64,000 bases of DNA from JACVRW01 sp963814095 (GCA_963814095.1 CAWFBT010000016.1:62001-126000), one strand, 5' to 3'. Positions 52,210 through 61,237 are shown, counted from the stretch's first letter. Notes: generated by a model from the letters alone, not told the origin. Numbers and translations are program-made.

Positions 52210-53254
52210 CGTCGATCTGCGGCTCGAGCGGGCTGCGCGGCAGGCCGTCCGGCAGCACCGGGCTGTTGAAGCCGCCCGGCGCCGTGTCGTTCGGAGTGTC
52301 CGGATGGAAGAGCGAGGCCAGGTACTGGATGTGGCCGCGGCCCACGCCGAGCTCCGTCTGGCCGCCGCCGTAGGCGCCAACGCCCTCGCTCTCGCACCAG
52401 TCGTACATCTCGAAAAGCCGCGAAAGCGGGCCGAAGCGCGACGGCTTGATGTTGACCATGCGCGGCTTCCAGGGCCGCTCGAGCACGTCGGCCACGGAGT
52501 GGATCGGCGCGTCCCAGGTGAGCTGGCCGGCTACGGGCTCGAGCAGCGGGCGCGTCTCGTCGGTCACGTCCGCGTCCTCGTACCACGCGTCGGGGAACGC
52601 CTCGATGCACGTGCGGTAGAGGTCGATGTCGGTGACGAGGTCGACCGGCGTGCCCTTGTAGAAGCTCTTGAAGTCGAGCGAGTTGACCGCGCCGAGCGTC
52701 GCGAGCTCGTCGATGAGCTCGTCGGTCCAGGTGTTGGTGGGGTCGAGCTTCAGGCCGGTGCCGGGGTACTTCGCGAGCAGGTCGATGGCGCGCTGGGCCG
52801 TCTCCACGCCGCCGTCGGGCGCGGTGAGCCGCATCGACACCACGTAGGTGAGCGGGCGGGGCTCGCGCCCGACCGCGTCCGCAAGCGAGCGGCCGGCCTG
52901 GCGCAGCGCCAGGTCGAGCGCCGCCGACTCGAAGGCCCAGCGCCGGTAGTCGCGCGAGACGTCGCCGCGCGCCGGCTCCTGGGGCCAGACGGACACCTCC
53001 TCGAGCCGCTTCGAGAAGGAGTCGATCGTCCAGTCGCCGGCGAGGTCGATCGAGTCGCCCCCGGCGGCCTGCAGGATGTCGTGGTCCTCGGTGTCATAGA
53101 CGACGTCCTCGCCGGTGCCGCGCTCGCCGCCGCCCTCGAGGTGGATGAGGGTCGTCTTGCGGACGAACTCCTCGGACAACTGGAGCTCGCGCCCCTCGAG
53201 CACGAGCGAGTCGATCCGGAGCGGGAGGTCTGCAATCAGGTCATAGGTCGCCAT
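52187..53254 (-). CDS. enolase-superfamily (mandelate racemase/muconate-cycloisomerase-like) protein
   Basis: The 355-residue protein has an N-terminal capping domain (LPLRIDSLVLEGRELQLSEE) and a barrel with the expected strand ends: GLKLDPTNTW, VNSLDFKSFYKG, AWYEDADVTDE and MVNIKPSRFGPLSRLFEMYD. The C-terminal GAYGGGQTELGVGRGHIQYL follows. Acidic metal-binding residues occur in strand order, but the classic KxK/K pair is not obvious, so the reaction is unknown. It is last in the minus-strand amine operon, 12 nt after mscL. Confidence 0.72.
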   Translation of the reverse strand: MATYDLIADLPLRIDSLVLEGRELQLSEEFVRKTTLIHLEGGGERGTGEDVVYDTEDHDILQAAGGDSIDLAGDWTIDSFSKRLEEVSVWPQEPARGDVSRDYRRWAFESAALDLALRQAGRSLADAVGREPRPLTYVVSMRLTAPDGGVETAQRAIDLLAKYPGTGLKLDPTNTWTDELIDELATLGAVNSLDFKSFYKGTPVDLVTDIDLYRTCIEAFPDAWYEDADVTDETRPLLEPVAGQLTWDAPIHSVADVLERPWKPRMVNIKPSRFGPLSRLFEMYDWCESEGVGAYGGGQTELGVGRGHIQYLASLFHPDTPNDTAPGGFNSPVLPDGLPRSPLEPQIDATGFRWV

Positions 53255-53266
53255 GGAAGGCCGAGA

Positions 53267-53686
53267 CTATCCAGCCGCTTCGCCCGGCCCGACCTCGGCG
53301 GTGCAGAAGGCGCAGCGGCGCGCCGGCACGGGGATGTCGCTGTGGCATTCGGGGCATGCCCGCGTCTGCTCGTCGACGGGGGTCTCGGTCTGGCGTCTCG
53401 CCATCAGGGCGTTGACCGGCTTGATCACGAGGAAGAAGACGACCGCCGCGATGATCAGGAACGCGATCAGCGCGTTCAGGAAGTGCCCATACCTGAACTC
53501 GCTGCCGTTGATCGTGAAGGTGAGCCCGGAGAAGTCTTGCTCGCCGCCGATCGCCGCGATCAGCGGCGTGACCAGGTCGGCCACCAGCGCTGCCACCACC
53601 GCCGCGAAGGCCGTGCCGATGACGACGGCGACCGCCAGCTCGACGAGGTTGCCGCGCAGGATGAAGTCGCGGAATTCCTTGATCAT
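53267..53686 (-). CDS. mscL: MscL mechanosensitive channel with C-terminal zinc-ribbon-like tail
   Basis: ATG 53686 overlaps the upstream stop (ATGA). The 139-residue protein starts MIKEFRDFILRGNLVELAVA, the N-terminal helix and TM1 of MscL. VVIGTAFAAVVAALVADLVT, a periplasmic loop and TM2 (FLNALIAFLIIAAVVFFLVI) follow. After the channel comes RACPECHSDIPVPARRCAFC, a Cys4 zinc-ribbon-like motif. MscL is an emergency osmotic release valve. Its place in an amine-transport operon is unusual. Confidence 0.9.
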   Translation of the reverse strand: MIKEFRDFILRGNLVELAVAVVIGTAFAAVVAALVADLVTPLIAAIGGEQDFSGLTFTINGSEFRYGHFLNALIAFLIIAAVVFFLVIKPVNALMARRQTETPVDEQTRACPECHSDIPVPARRCAFCTAEVGPGEAAG

Positions 53687-55032
53687 GCGGAGAACAATGC
53701 CGCCACCGCCTGCTCGAATGCCTCCGAGTGGCGGTCGACGTCGCTCTCCGTTGTCGCGGGGCACATCAGCGCCATGTTGTGGAAGGGCGTGATCATCACC
53801 CCGCGGTTCAGCAGGTGCAGATGCAGGTACTCGTCGAGCTCCGCGTCGGCGGCCGCCGCCGACTCCGCTCCGGTGCGGGGCGGCGGCGAGGTGAAGCGGT
53901 ACTCGGCGCGCGCGCCGAGGCTGACGATCGACCAGGGAGCGCCGTGGCGGGCGAGCGTGTCCTCCACGCCTGCGACGAAGCGCTCGCGCAGCGCGACCAT
54001 GCCCGCGAAGGCGTCCTCGGTGAGGACCTCGCCCAGCGTCGCGCGCGCGGCCGCGAGCGACAGCGCGTTGCCGGCGAGCGTGCCGCCCACGCCACCGGTG
54101 TCCTCGTAGTCGGCGTCCTCCTGCGCCGCGATCCGCTCCGCAACCTCGGCGCTGACGCCGTAGGCCCCTATCGGGATGCCGCCTCCGATCGACTTGCCGA
54201 GCGTGACCACGTCCGGCTCGAGCCCCCAGGCCGCCGTGCAGCCGCCGGGGCCGGCGCTCAGCGTGTGCGTCTCGTCGATCACGAGCAGCGCACCTGCGCG
54301 CGTGCATGCCTCGCGCACGCCGGCGAGGAAGCCCGGCTCGGGCAGCACGATGCCGATGTTCGTGAGCGCCGGCTCCATCAGGACGCAGGCGACGTCGCCG
54401 TGCGCGAGCGCCGCCTCGACCGTGTCGAGCTCGTTGAACTCGGCCACGCGCGTCGTCTCGGCGGGGTCGACCATCGGGCCGACGTTGCCCTCGCGCGAAT
54501 GCTCGCGCCCGTCGGCGCCGAGCGTGACGAACGCCTCGTCGACGCTGCCGTGGTAGCACCAGTTGAAGACGAGCACGCGCGGCCGCCCGGTGATCTGGCG
54601 CATCATGCGCAGCACCCAGCGGTTGGCGTCGGTCGCCGTGAGCGAGAACTGCCAGTAGGCCACGCCGAAGCGCCGCGCCAGCTCGGAGCCGACCCACTCG
54701 GCGTCGTCGGTCGGCAGCATCACCGTGATGCCGGCGCGCTCGCGCAGCGCCGCCATCGCCGGCTCGGGCGAGTGGCCCGCCATAGCGCCCGTGTCGCCGA
54801 GGCAGAAGTCGGCGTACTCGTTGCCGTCGACGTCGGTCACGCGCGCGCCGCGGGCCGCGGCGAGGTAGACGGGCGAGCCGCCCCGCCACATCGCCATCCA
54901 TGGCATCGGGACGCCCTCCAGCAGGCTGCCGCGCGCCCGCTCGTGCAGCTCGCGTGAGTGCGGGTGGGTCTCCGCGAAGCGCTCGCGCTCGTGCTCGATC
55001 AGCGTTGCGAGGCGCTCGCGGTCGACGCTCAA
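53683..55032 (-). CDS. class III PLP aminotransferase (glutamate-1-semialdehyde aminomutase-like)
   Basis: The start is TTG 55032, overlapping the universal-stress-protein stop. The 449-residue protein has FNWCYHGSVDEAFV, LLVIDETHTLSAGPGGCTAA with Asp253, and the PLP Lys280 in VTLGKSIGGGIPIGAYG. Overall it resembles GSA aminomutase, but the context argues against tetrapyrrole synthesis: no hem genes are nearby and it sits within a polyamine/amine transport operon. An amine or amino-acid transaminase is more likely. MscL overlaps its 3' end by 4 nt. Confidence 0.85.
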   Translation of the reverse strand: MSVDRERLATLIEHERERFAETHPHSRELHERARGSLLEGVPMPWMAMWRGGSPVYLAAARGARVTDVDGNEYADFCLGDTGAMAGHSPEPAMAALRERAGITVMLPTDDAEWVGSELARRFGVAYWQFSLTATDANRWVLRMMRQITGRPRVLVFNWCYHGSVDEAFVTLGADGREHSREGNVGPMVDPAETTRVAEFNELDTVEAALAHGDVACVLMEPALTNIGIVLPEPGFLAGVREACTRAGALLVIDETHTLSAGPGGCTAAWGLEPDVVTLGKSIGGGIPIGAYGVSAEVAERIAAQEDADYEDTGGVGGTLAGNALSLAAARATLGEVLTEDAFAGMVALRERFVAGVEDTLARHGAPWSIVSLGARAEYRFTSPPPRTGAESAAAADAELDEYLHLHLLNRGVMITPFHNMALMCPATTESDVDRHSEAFEQAVAALFSA

Positions 55033-55445
55033 CCGCGCACCACTACGACAGGCACGTCCGAGCTCTCGAGCAGCTTGTGCGGCACCGATCCCGTGAGCGC
55101 CCGCTTGAGGGGACGCTCACCGCGGGAACCGACGACGATGAAGCGCGCGTCGCGCTCGGCCGCCACGCTGCGCAGCGCCTCAACCGGGCGATCGTGGGAG
55201 ATGACGAGCTCCACCTCGGCGCCGCCGCTACGCGCGCGCTCGACCGCCTCGCTCGTGACCTGCTCACCGCGCTCCTCGATCGCCGCGCGATGGGCGCGGG
55301 CCTCGTCGCCCACGCCGCCGGGCGGACCGGCGCCGAACACGATCAGGAGCCGGTCGCCGAAGCGGCTCGCCAGCTCCATGGCCGTGTCCAGCGCGGCCCG
55401 CGAGCCGGCCGAGCCGTCGTAGCCGACCACGACCGAGGCCGCCAT
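55029..55445 (-). CDS. universal stress protein (UspA family)
   Basis: The 138-residue protein has the USP fold: ASVVVGYDGSAGSRAALDTA at the start and the ATP-binding glycine motif VGSRGERPLKRALTGSVPHK near the end (G-x2-G-x9-GS). SDVPVVVVRG closes it. ATP-binding USPs modulate stress survival and transporter activity. It is tightly coupled to the APC permease (TGATG) and the aminotransferase (TTGA). In other bacteria USPs are often paired with transporters. Confidence 0.9.
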   Translation of the reverse strand: MAASVVVGYDGSAGSRAALDTAMELASRFGDRLLIVFGAGPPGGVGDEARAHRAAIEERGEQVTSEAVERARSGGAEVELVISHDRPVEALRSVAAERDARFIVVGSRGERPLKRALTGSVPHKLLESSDVPVVVVRG

Positions 55446-56956
55446 CAGACCGCCTCCTCCGGGACCGCCGCAACGCCCTCTTTGCGGCCCGCCGCAACGT
55501 CCGGATCCACGGTCTCGCGGCTGCGGCCGAAGTAGTCGCGATGGCCCATGGCACGCCAGATCAGCATCAGGATCACCCCAAGCAGCAACAGGCCGAGGCC
55601 GAGTACGACCGGCACCGCCACGCCGAACACCTCGCTGCCGCTGTAGGACTGGCCGACATCGCGGTACTCGTCGATGGCCTTGAAGAACAGGTAGGTGAGG
55701 ATGATCGCGCCGATCACGGGCCCGACGCCGATGAAGAGGAAGTTCTTCACCGACTTGGTGAGCTCACGCCGGTAGTAGATCGCGCAGGCGAACCCGGTGA
55801 GCGCGTAGTAGAACGCGATCATCAGCGACAGCGCCGTGAGCGAGTCGTAGACGAAGTTCTCGGAGAGCGGGAACAGGACGCCGAACCAGACGGCCGCGAT
55901 CACGCCGATGGCGATCGTCGAGACGTGCGGAGTCAGGTAGCGCGGGTGGATGCGGCCGAAGGCCTCCGGGAAGGCGCCCTGGCGGGCCATCGACAGCGTC
56001 GTGCGCGATGCCGGCAGGATCGTGGTCTGCGTTGACGCGAGCGCGGAGACGATGACCGCGATCACCACGAGCTTGTCGAGCGGGGAGCCGAGCACGTCGC
56101 CGGCAAGGGCGCCGAAGATGCCCGCGTCGTCCTCGAACTCCTCGACGCGGCCGATCCCGGCGAAGGCCACGACCGCCGTGGTCGTCAGCACGTAGGTCAC
56201 GAGCAGGATCACCGTGGAGAGAACCGCGGCCAGGCCGGGCGCGGTGGCTGAGCCCTCCGTCTCCTCGTTCAGGTTGACCGCGCTCTCCCAGCCCCAGTAG
56301 ATGAACACCCCCGTCAGCAGCCCGAGTGTGAGGATCCCCGTGCTGTCGATCGCGAAGGGCGAGAACCAGGACAGCTCCGGCGTCAATGGCCCGCCCTTCA
56401 CGAGCGCCACGACCGCGAACAGCAGCAGCGCTCCGACCTGCAGGAAGATCAGGAACCGCTGGAGGGCTGCAGACAGCTCCGTGCCGAGCACGCAGATCGT
56501 GGTCATCACGCCGATGATCAGGAGCGTGAAGACCACGTTGGCGGCGATCGAGTCACGCAGCCCGTCGAGCCCGAAGAGGTCGAAGGTGTAGAAGGCGGCC
56601 ACCTGGGCGAGCGAGCCGACCACGAGGACTCCGGTGGTCGTGATCGCCCAGCCGCCGACCCAGCCGAGCGTGGGACCCATCGCGCGCGTGACCCACGAGA
56701 AGGTCGTGCCGCAGTCCGGATCGGCGCGGTTCATGTAGTAGAAGGCCGACGCGATCAGGAACATCGGGACGAACGAGGCGAGCAGCACGGCCGGCGCCTG
56801 GACGCCCACGAGCACCACCACGATCGCGAGGACAGCCGCCAGCGAATAGGCGGGAGCCGTCGACGCTATGCCGATGATCAGGCCGTCGACGAAGCCGATC
56901 GCGTCCTTCTTGAGCCCGTGCTCGCTGCGCTCTGCGGCGGGCGCCTGTGCCTCCAC
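55445..56956 (-). CDS. APC-family amino acid/amine permease
   Basis: The 503-residue protein (start GTG 56956, overlapping the potC stop by 1 nt) has about 12-14 membrane helices. APC superfamily features include IGFVDGLIIGIASTAPAYSL at TM1, AFYYMNRADPDCGTTFSWVT and FIYWGWESAVNLNEETEGSA at TM6. It would import amino acids, putrescine or similar amines with ions. The C-terminus is cytosolic (RDYFGRSRETVDPDVAAGRK). Cotranscription with pot genes suggests a related cargo. Confidence 0.88.
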   Translation of the reverse strand: MEAQAPAAERSEHGLKKDAIGFVDGLIIGIASTAPAYSLAAVLAIVVVLVGVQAPAVLLASFVPMFLIASAFYYMNRADPDCGTTFSWVTRAMGPTLGWVGGWAITTTGVLVVGSLAQVAAFYTFDLFGLDGLRDSIAANVVFTLLIIGVMTTICVLGTELSAALQRFLIFLQVGALLLFAVVALVKGGPLTPELSWFSPFAIDSTGILTLGLLTGVFIYWGWESAVNLNEETEGSATAPGLAAVLSTVILLVTYVLTTTAVVAFAGIGRVEEFEDDAGIFGALAGDVLGSPLDKLVVIAVIVSALASTQTTILPASRTTLSMARQGAFPEAFGRIHPRYLTPHVSTIAIGVIAAVWFGVLFPLSENFVYDSLTALSLMIAFYYALTGFACAIYYRRELTKSVKNFLFIGVGPVIGAIILTYLFFKAIDEYRDVGQSYSGSEVFGVAVPVVLGLGLLLLGVILMLIWRAMGHRDYFGRSRETVDPDVAAGRKEGVAAVPEEAV

Positions 56957-57846
56957 TATGTCTCCTCGGGCTCGGTGCGGACGGCCGCCATCTTCTCAGC
57001 CCGGCGCTGCTGCCACACGGTGAGCAGCATCAACAAGAGCGTGACCAGGAAGATCATCGAGGCGATCACGTAGATCTGCGGCGGCACCGCCACCCGCGCC
57101 GCGCCCCAGATGAACAGCGGGAAGGTGATCGTCGAGCCGGCGTTGAAGTTCGTGATCACGAAGTCGTCGATCGACAGCGCAAAGGCCAGCAGGGCGGCGG
57201 CGACCACGCCGGGCATGATCAGCGGCAGCGTTATCAGCCGGAAGGTCTGCCAGGCCGTGGCGCCGAGGTCCTGCGCGGCCTCCTCGAGCGACCTGTCGAA
57301 GCCGATCAGGCGCGAGCGCACGGTGATGATCACGAACGACAGGTTGAACATGATGTGCGCGATCAGGATCGTCCCGAAGCCGGTCGCTACCAGGAAGTTG
57401 AGGAACATCGACAGCAGAGCCGCACCCAGTACGACCTCCGGGGTGGCGAGCGGGATGAAGATGAAGAAGTTGATCGGCGCGCGGCCCCTGAACTCGTAGC
57501 GCACGAGCGCCAGCGCGGTGATCGTCCCGAGGGCGGTTGCGGCCAACGTGGAGAGGGCGGCGATCTCGACCGACGTGAGCAGCGCGTCGCCGATGCCGGG
57601 GACCCCGAACGGGTCGGTCCAGGCCTCGAAGGAGAACTCCTGCCAGATGAAGTTGAAGCGCCCGACCGGGTTGTTGAACGAGAAGACGAGGATGACCAGG
57701 ATCGGCACCAGCAGGTACAGAAGCGCGAGCAGCGCGTAGAGGTTCAGCCCCCAATCGAGCAGCTTGCCGCCGCGGCGGCGGCCGCCCGGCCGGCGGCCCT
57801 CGCGGGTGCGCGCGGCGGTCGGTGCGGCGGCGGTGCCGGCCTCCAC
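56956..57846 (-). CDS. potC: spermidine/putrescine ABC transporter permease PotC
   Basis: The 296-residue protein has a Pro/Arg-rich N-terminus and six membrane helices. The EAA loop is SLEEAAQDLGATAWQTFRLI with TLPLIMPG, which docks on the ATPase. The SFEAWTDPFGVPGIGDALLT segment after TM1 is typical of PotC. GTG 57846 directly follows the potB stop (57847-57849). It forms the pore with PotB. Confidence 0.9.
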   Translation of the reverse strand: MEAGTAAAPTAARTREGRRPGGRRRGGKLLDWGLNLYALLALLYLLVPILVILVFSFNNPVGRFNFIWQEFSFEAWTDPFGVPGIGDALLTSVEIAALSTLAATALGTITALALVRYEFRGRAPINFFIFIPLATPEVVLGAALLSMFLNFLVATGFGTILIAHIMFNLSFVIITVRSRLIGFDRSLEEAAQDLGATAWQTFRLITLPLIMPGVVAAALLAFALSIDDFVITNFNAGSTITFPLFIWGAARVAVPPQIYVIASMIFLVTLLLMLLTVWQQRRAEKMAAVRTEPEET

Positions 57847-58719
57847 CTAGGCTCGCTCCCCCTCTGCGCCGAGAAGCGCCTCGGTGCCCGCGATGCGCGC
57901 CCAGATCAGCACGATCGCCAGCATCAGCGCCATCAGGATGAAGGACAGCGCCGCGGCGGTCGGGTAGTCGCCGATCTCGAGGTAGCGGCTCTGGATGACG
58001 TTGCCGATCATGTACTGGTTCGGCGTGCCGAGCAGCTCGGCGTTGATGAAGTCGCCGGCCGACGGGATGAACGTGAGCAGCGAACCCGCCACGACCCCCG
58101 GCATCGACAGCGGCAGCGTGACGCGCAGGAAGACGTCGCGCCGGCGGCCGTAGAGGTCGTAGCCCGCCTCCAGCAGGCGGTGGTCGATCCGCTCCAGCGA
58201 GGCGTAGAGCGGCAGGATCATGAACGGCAGGAAGTTGTAGGTGATGCCCGCCACCACCGAGAACGTCGTATCGAGCAGGCGGCCGTCCTCGCCCAGGATC
58301 CCCACCGTCTTCAGCGTGCTGACCACGAAGCCGGAGTCGGACAGGATCGTCTCCCACGAGAGCGTGCGGATCAGGTAGGTCACGAAGAACGGGGCGATGA
58401 CGGCGAGCAGCATCGCGTTGCGCCACTTGCCGCCACGGAAGGCGATGAAGTAGGCGAGTGGGTAGCCGATCAGCAGCGCCGCGATCGTGGCCAGCGCCGC
58501 GTACTCGAACGAGCGCAGGAACTGCTCGTTGTAGTCCGAGATCGCGTCGGTGTAGTTCGAGAACTCCCAGCTGAAGATGAAGCCGGTGTCGAGCGTGCCC
58601 TCCTTGAGCGACTCGAAGGCCATGTAGCCGAGCGGTATGAGGAAGAAGACCGCCAGCCAGCCGAGCCCCGGAAGGAGGAGCAGGTAGGGCAGCCCGGCCT
58701 TCCGGAAACGCGCGGACAC
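57847..58719 (-). CDS. potB: spermidine/putrescine ABC transporter permease PotB
   Basis: GTG 58719 (VSARFRKAGLPYLLLLPGLG) is chosen because the longer reading from 58770 enters the foldback element. The 290-residue protein has six membrane helices, FVTYLIRTLSWETILSD typical of PotB and the EAA loop LLEAGYDLYGRRRDVFLRVT. It pairs with PotC. The 173-nt gap from potD, filled by a foldback repeat, is the only sizeable gap in this operon. Confidence 0.88.
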   Translation of the reverse strand: MSARFRKAGLPYLLLLPGLGWLAVFFLIPLGYMAFESLKEGTLDTGFIFSWEFSNYTDAISDYNEQFLRSFEYAALATIAALLIGYPLAYFIAFRGGKWRNAMLLAVIAPFFVTYLIRTLSWETILSDSGFVVSTLKTVGILGEDGRLLDTTFSVVAGITYNFLPFMILPLYASLERIDHRLLEAGYDLYGRRRDVFLRVTLPLSMPGVVAGSLLTFIPSAGDFINAELLGTPNQYMIGNVIQSRYLEIGDYPTAAALSFILMALMLAIVLIWARIAGTEALLGAEGERA

Positions 58720-58720
58720 G

Positions 58721-58896
58721 CTAGATGGCTGACTCCGAAGCCGCGTGCCTCCGGGGGCGGGCCAGACCAAGCTGGGCGCCGACCGCGGACGAAGCCGATA
58801 GTTGAAGAACTATCGGCGAGGACGTGGGTGGCGATCCAGCGCAGGTATGGCGCGTCATCCGGAGGTGCGGGGGTTTGGAGTCAGCCATCTACCTAG
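58721..58896. repeat. 176-bp foldback (long imperfect inverted repeat) between potD and potB
   Basis: The outer arms share TAGATGGCTGACTCC exactly (58722-58736 and the reverse complement of 58878-58892). Weaker matches continue for about 40 more bases. At the centre GCCGATAGTT (58794-58803) and AACTATCGGC (58808-58817) form a perfect 10-bp hairpin with a GAAG loop. One end coincides with the potD stop codon. It may be a MITE-like insertion or an RNA structure adjusting expression between potD and potB. Confidence 0.65.
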
Positions 58897-60101
58897 GCGC
58901 CGATCACCTTCTGGAACGCCTCGTCGAGCTCGCGTTCCTCGTCGGGCTTGAGCTGGCGGAAGATGAACGCGTTGGAGAGCGTCTTGTCGTCGGGAAAGAT
59001 CAGCTGGTTGTTGGCCAGCTCGGGGGCGCGCTTGGCGAGGATCTCCTGGACGCCCTCGACGGGGCAGATGTAGTTCACGTACTCGGCGATGTCCGCCTGC
59101 ACCTCGGGCCGATAGACGAAGTCGATCATCTTCTCCGCGGTGTACGCGTTCGGCGCACCGACTGGGATCTGCATGTTGTCGGTCCACAGGTGCACGCCCG
59201 TCTCGGGCGATATGAACTTGATGTTCGGGTTGTCGGCCTCGAGCTGCACGGCATCCCCCGACCAGCCGATGATCACCCAGGAGTCGCCCTTGGTGATGTC
59301 CTTCGTGTACTCGTTGCCGGTGAAGCCGCGGATCTGCCCGGAGTCCGAGGCCTCGCCGATGCGCGCGATCGCCTCCAGGAAGTCGTCCTTCGAGGCGGTC
59401 TCGGGGTCGAAGCCCATGCCGGCGGCGACGACGCCAACCGTGTCGCGCATCTCGGTGAGCATCGTGACCTTGCCCTTGTAGTCCGGGTCGAACAGGTCGT
59501 CCACCGATTTGGGCTCGCGCTTGACCTTGTCCTTGCGGTAGATGATCCCGCCGAAGCCCGACTGCCAGGGCATCGAGTAGTCGCGCCCGGGATCGAAGGA
59601 CGGCGTGCGCAGCCGGTCGATCAGGTTCTGCTGTGCGGTCGTGATCGCCGCCGGGTCGAACTTCTGCACGTAGCCGAGCCTGATCATGCGCGCGGCCATC
59701 CAGTCGGTCACCACGTGGATGTCGCGCCCACCCGAGTCGCCGCGCTCGTACTGCTGGCGTACCTTGCCGAAGAACTCGGTGTTGTCGTTGATCTCCTCGA
59801 CGTACTTGACCTCGGTGCCGTACTCCTTCTGGAACTCCTTGAGCGTCCCGCGGTCCTCCTCGATGTACAGCGGCCAGTTGGAGAACGTCAGCGAATCCGA
59901 GATCTTGGCCTTCTCGATCATGTCGGACTCGCCCTCGTTCGACTGGGCGACGCCGCCGGTGCGGGTGCCGCACGCGGCCAGGTAGGACAGGGCTGACACG
60001 CTGAGCGCCCCCGCGGCGCCGCGCTTCATCAGCCGGCGGCGGGTGAGCGGGTCGCGCAGGGAGCGCTCGAACTGCCGCTCCAGGTCGTCGTTCGGCGTCA
60101 C
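58893..60101 (-). CDS. potD: spermidine/putrescine ABC transporter substrate-binding protein PotD
   Basis: The 402-residue product (GTG 60101, overlapping the potA stop) has a basic N-terminus with a Tat/lipoprotein-like signal (RRRLMKRGAAGALSVSALSY, then LAAC). The mature protein has TFSNWPLYIEED, DIHVVTDWMAARMIRLG, YSMPWQSGFGGIIYRKDKVK and DSWVIIGWSGDAVQLEADNP. These correspond to the polyamine site built from aromatic and acidic residues in PotD/PotF proteins. It captures polyamines outside the membrane. Confidence 0.92.
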   Translation of the reverse strand: MTPNDDLERQFERSLRDPLTRRRLMKRGAAGALSVSALSYLAACGTRTGGVAQSNEGESDMIEKAKISDSLTFSNWPLYIEEDRGTLKEFQKEYGTEVKYVEEINDNTEFFGKVRQQYERGDSGGRDIHVVTDWMAARMIRLGYVQKFDPAAITTAQQNLIDRLRTPSFDPGRDYSMPWQSGFGGIIYRKDKVKREPKSVDDLFDPDYKGKVTMLTEMRDTVGVVAAGMGFDPETASKDDFLEAIARIGEASDSGQIRGFTGNEYTKDITKGDSWVIIGWSGDAVQLEADNPNIKFISPETGVHLWTDNMQIPVGAPNAYTAEKMIDFVYRPEVQADIAEYVNYICPVEGVQEILAKRAPELANNQLIFPDDKTLSNAFIFRQLKPDEERELDEAFQKVIGA

Positions 60102-61237
60102 GCCGTCTCCCTCACCATGTGGATGTTCTCGTCGGACCAGGTCAGCCGCGCTCCGTCACCCGCCGCGGGCAGACGGCGGCGCTCCTCCTCGTCGGCGTTC
60201 GGCACGAGCACGGTCAGGCGGGTCCCGTCGCCGAGCGCCACGACCACCTGCGTGGCCGTACCCAGGTACAGCGAGCTCTCGACCTGGCCATCGACGCTCG
60301 CGCGCCCGGCGGCGCCATCCCCGTTGCTCGCCGCGTGCAGCTGCAGCTTCTCCGGGCGCACCACGGCGTGCGCGCGCTCGCCGAGGGTGGCCTCTCCGGC
60401 GCCCGCCCGGACCGTCGGTCCGGCGTCGAGGCGCAGCTCGACGCTTCTGCCGTTGGTGGAGACGACCTCGCCGGGCATCAGGTTCGACACGCCGATGAAA
60501 CCGGCGACGAACGTGGTACTCGGACGCTCGTAGATCTCCTCGGGTTCGTCGAGCTGCTCGATCACGCCGCGGTTTATGACCGCGATGCGGTCGGACATCG
60601 TGAGCGCTTCCTCCTGGTCGTGCGTCACGTAGACGAACGTGATGCCGACGTCCTGCTGGATGCGCTTGAGCTCCACCTGCAGCTGCTTGCGCAGCTTGAG
60701 GTCGAGAGCGCCGAGCGGCTCGTCGAGCAGCAGCACGGCAGGGCGGTTGACGAGCGCGCGGGCGAGCGCGACGCGCTGCTGCTGGCCGCCCGAGAGCTGG
60801 CGAGGCCTGCGCTTGGCCTCGGCAGCCAGGCCAACCCGCTCGAGCTCCTCGCCCACGCGCCGGCGCACCTCATCCTTCGCGAGGCCCTTGCGCTGGAGCC
60901 CGAACGCCACGTTTTTCTCGACGCTCATGTGGGGGAACAGCGCGTAGCTCTGGAAGACGGTGTTGGTGGCGCGCTTGAAGGCGGGCAGATCGGTGACCTC
61001 CTCGCCGTCGAGCCAGACGACGCCCTCGGTGGGCTCCTCGAAGCCGGCGATCATGCGCAGCGTCGTGGTCTTGCCGCATCCCGACGGGCCCAGCATCGTG
61101 AAGAACTGGCCGTGCGGGATGTCGAGGTCCATCCCGCGCACAGCGGTGAAGTCGCCGAAGCGCTTCGTGACCCCCTGCAGGCGGACGCTCGGTGCCTCCG
61201 CCGGCGGGCTACCCCCTCCTTCGCCCACACGGCTCAT
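60098..61237 (-). CDS. potA: spermidine/putrescine ABC transporter ATPase PotA
   Basis: ATG 61237 (MSRVGEGGGS) gives 379 residues. It has Walker A (LGPSGCGKTTTLRMIAGFEE), Q-loop (TNTVFQSYALFPHMSVEKNV), ABC signature (RQLSGGQQQRVALARAL), Walker B (AVLLLDEPLGALDLKLRKQ) and switch His (VYVTHDQEEALTMSDRI). A C-terminal TOBE domain follows, with RPEKLQLHA and YLGTATQVVV. It powers polyamine uptake and heads the operon. It is divergent from the aminotransferase at 61415. Confidence 0.95.
   Translation of the reverse strand: MSRVGEGGGSPPAEAPSVRLQGVTKRFGDFTAVRGMDLDIPHGQFFTMLGPSGCGKTTTLRMIAGFEEPTEGVVWLDGEEVTDLPAFKRATNTVFQSYALFPHMSVEKNVAFGLQRKGLAKDEVRRRVGEELERVGLAAEAKRRPRQLSGGQQQRVALARALVNRPAVLLLDEPLGALDLKLRKQLQVELKRIQQDVGITFVYVTHDQEEALTMSDRIAVINRGVIEQLDEPEEIYERPSTTFVAGFIGVSNLMPGEVVSTNGRSVELRLDAGPTVRAGAGEATLGERAHAVVRPEKLQLHAASNGDGAAGRASVDGQVESSLYLGTATQVVVALGDGTRLTVLVPNADEEERRRLPAAGDGARLTWSDENIHMVRETA

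Noticed and set aside
53267..58896. Long open frames antisense to, or overlapping, the aminotransferase, APC permease and pot genes (up to about 650 codons)
   Set aside because: These are typical high-GC shadow frames: Arg/Ala/Glu/Asp-rich or low-complexity, without domains, and opposite clearly conserved genes.
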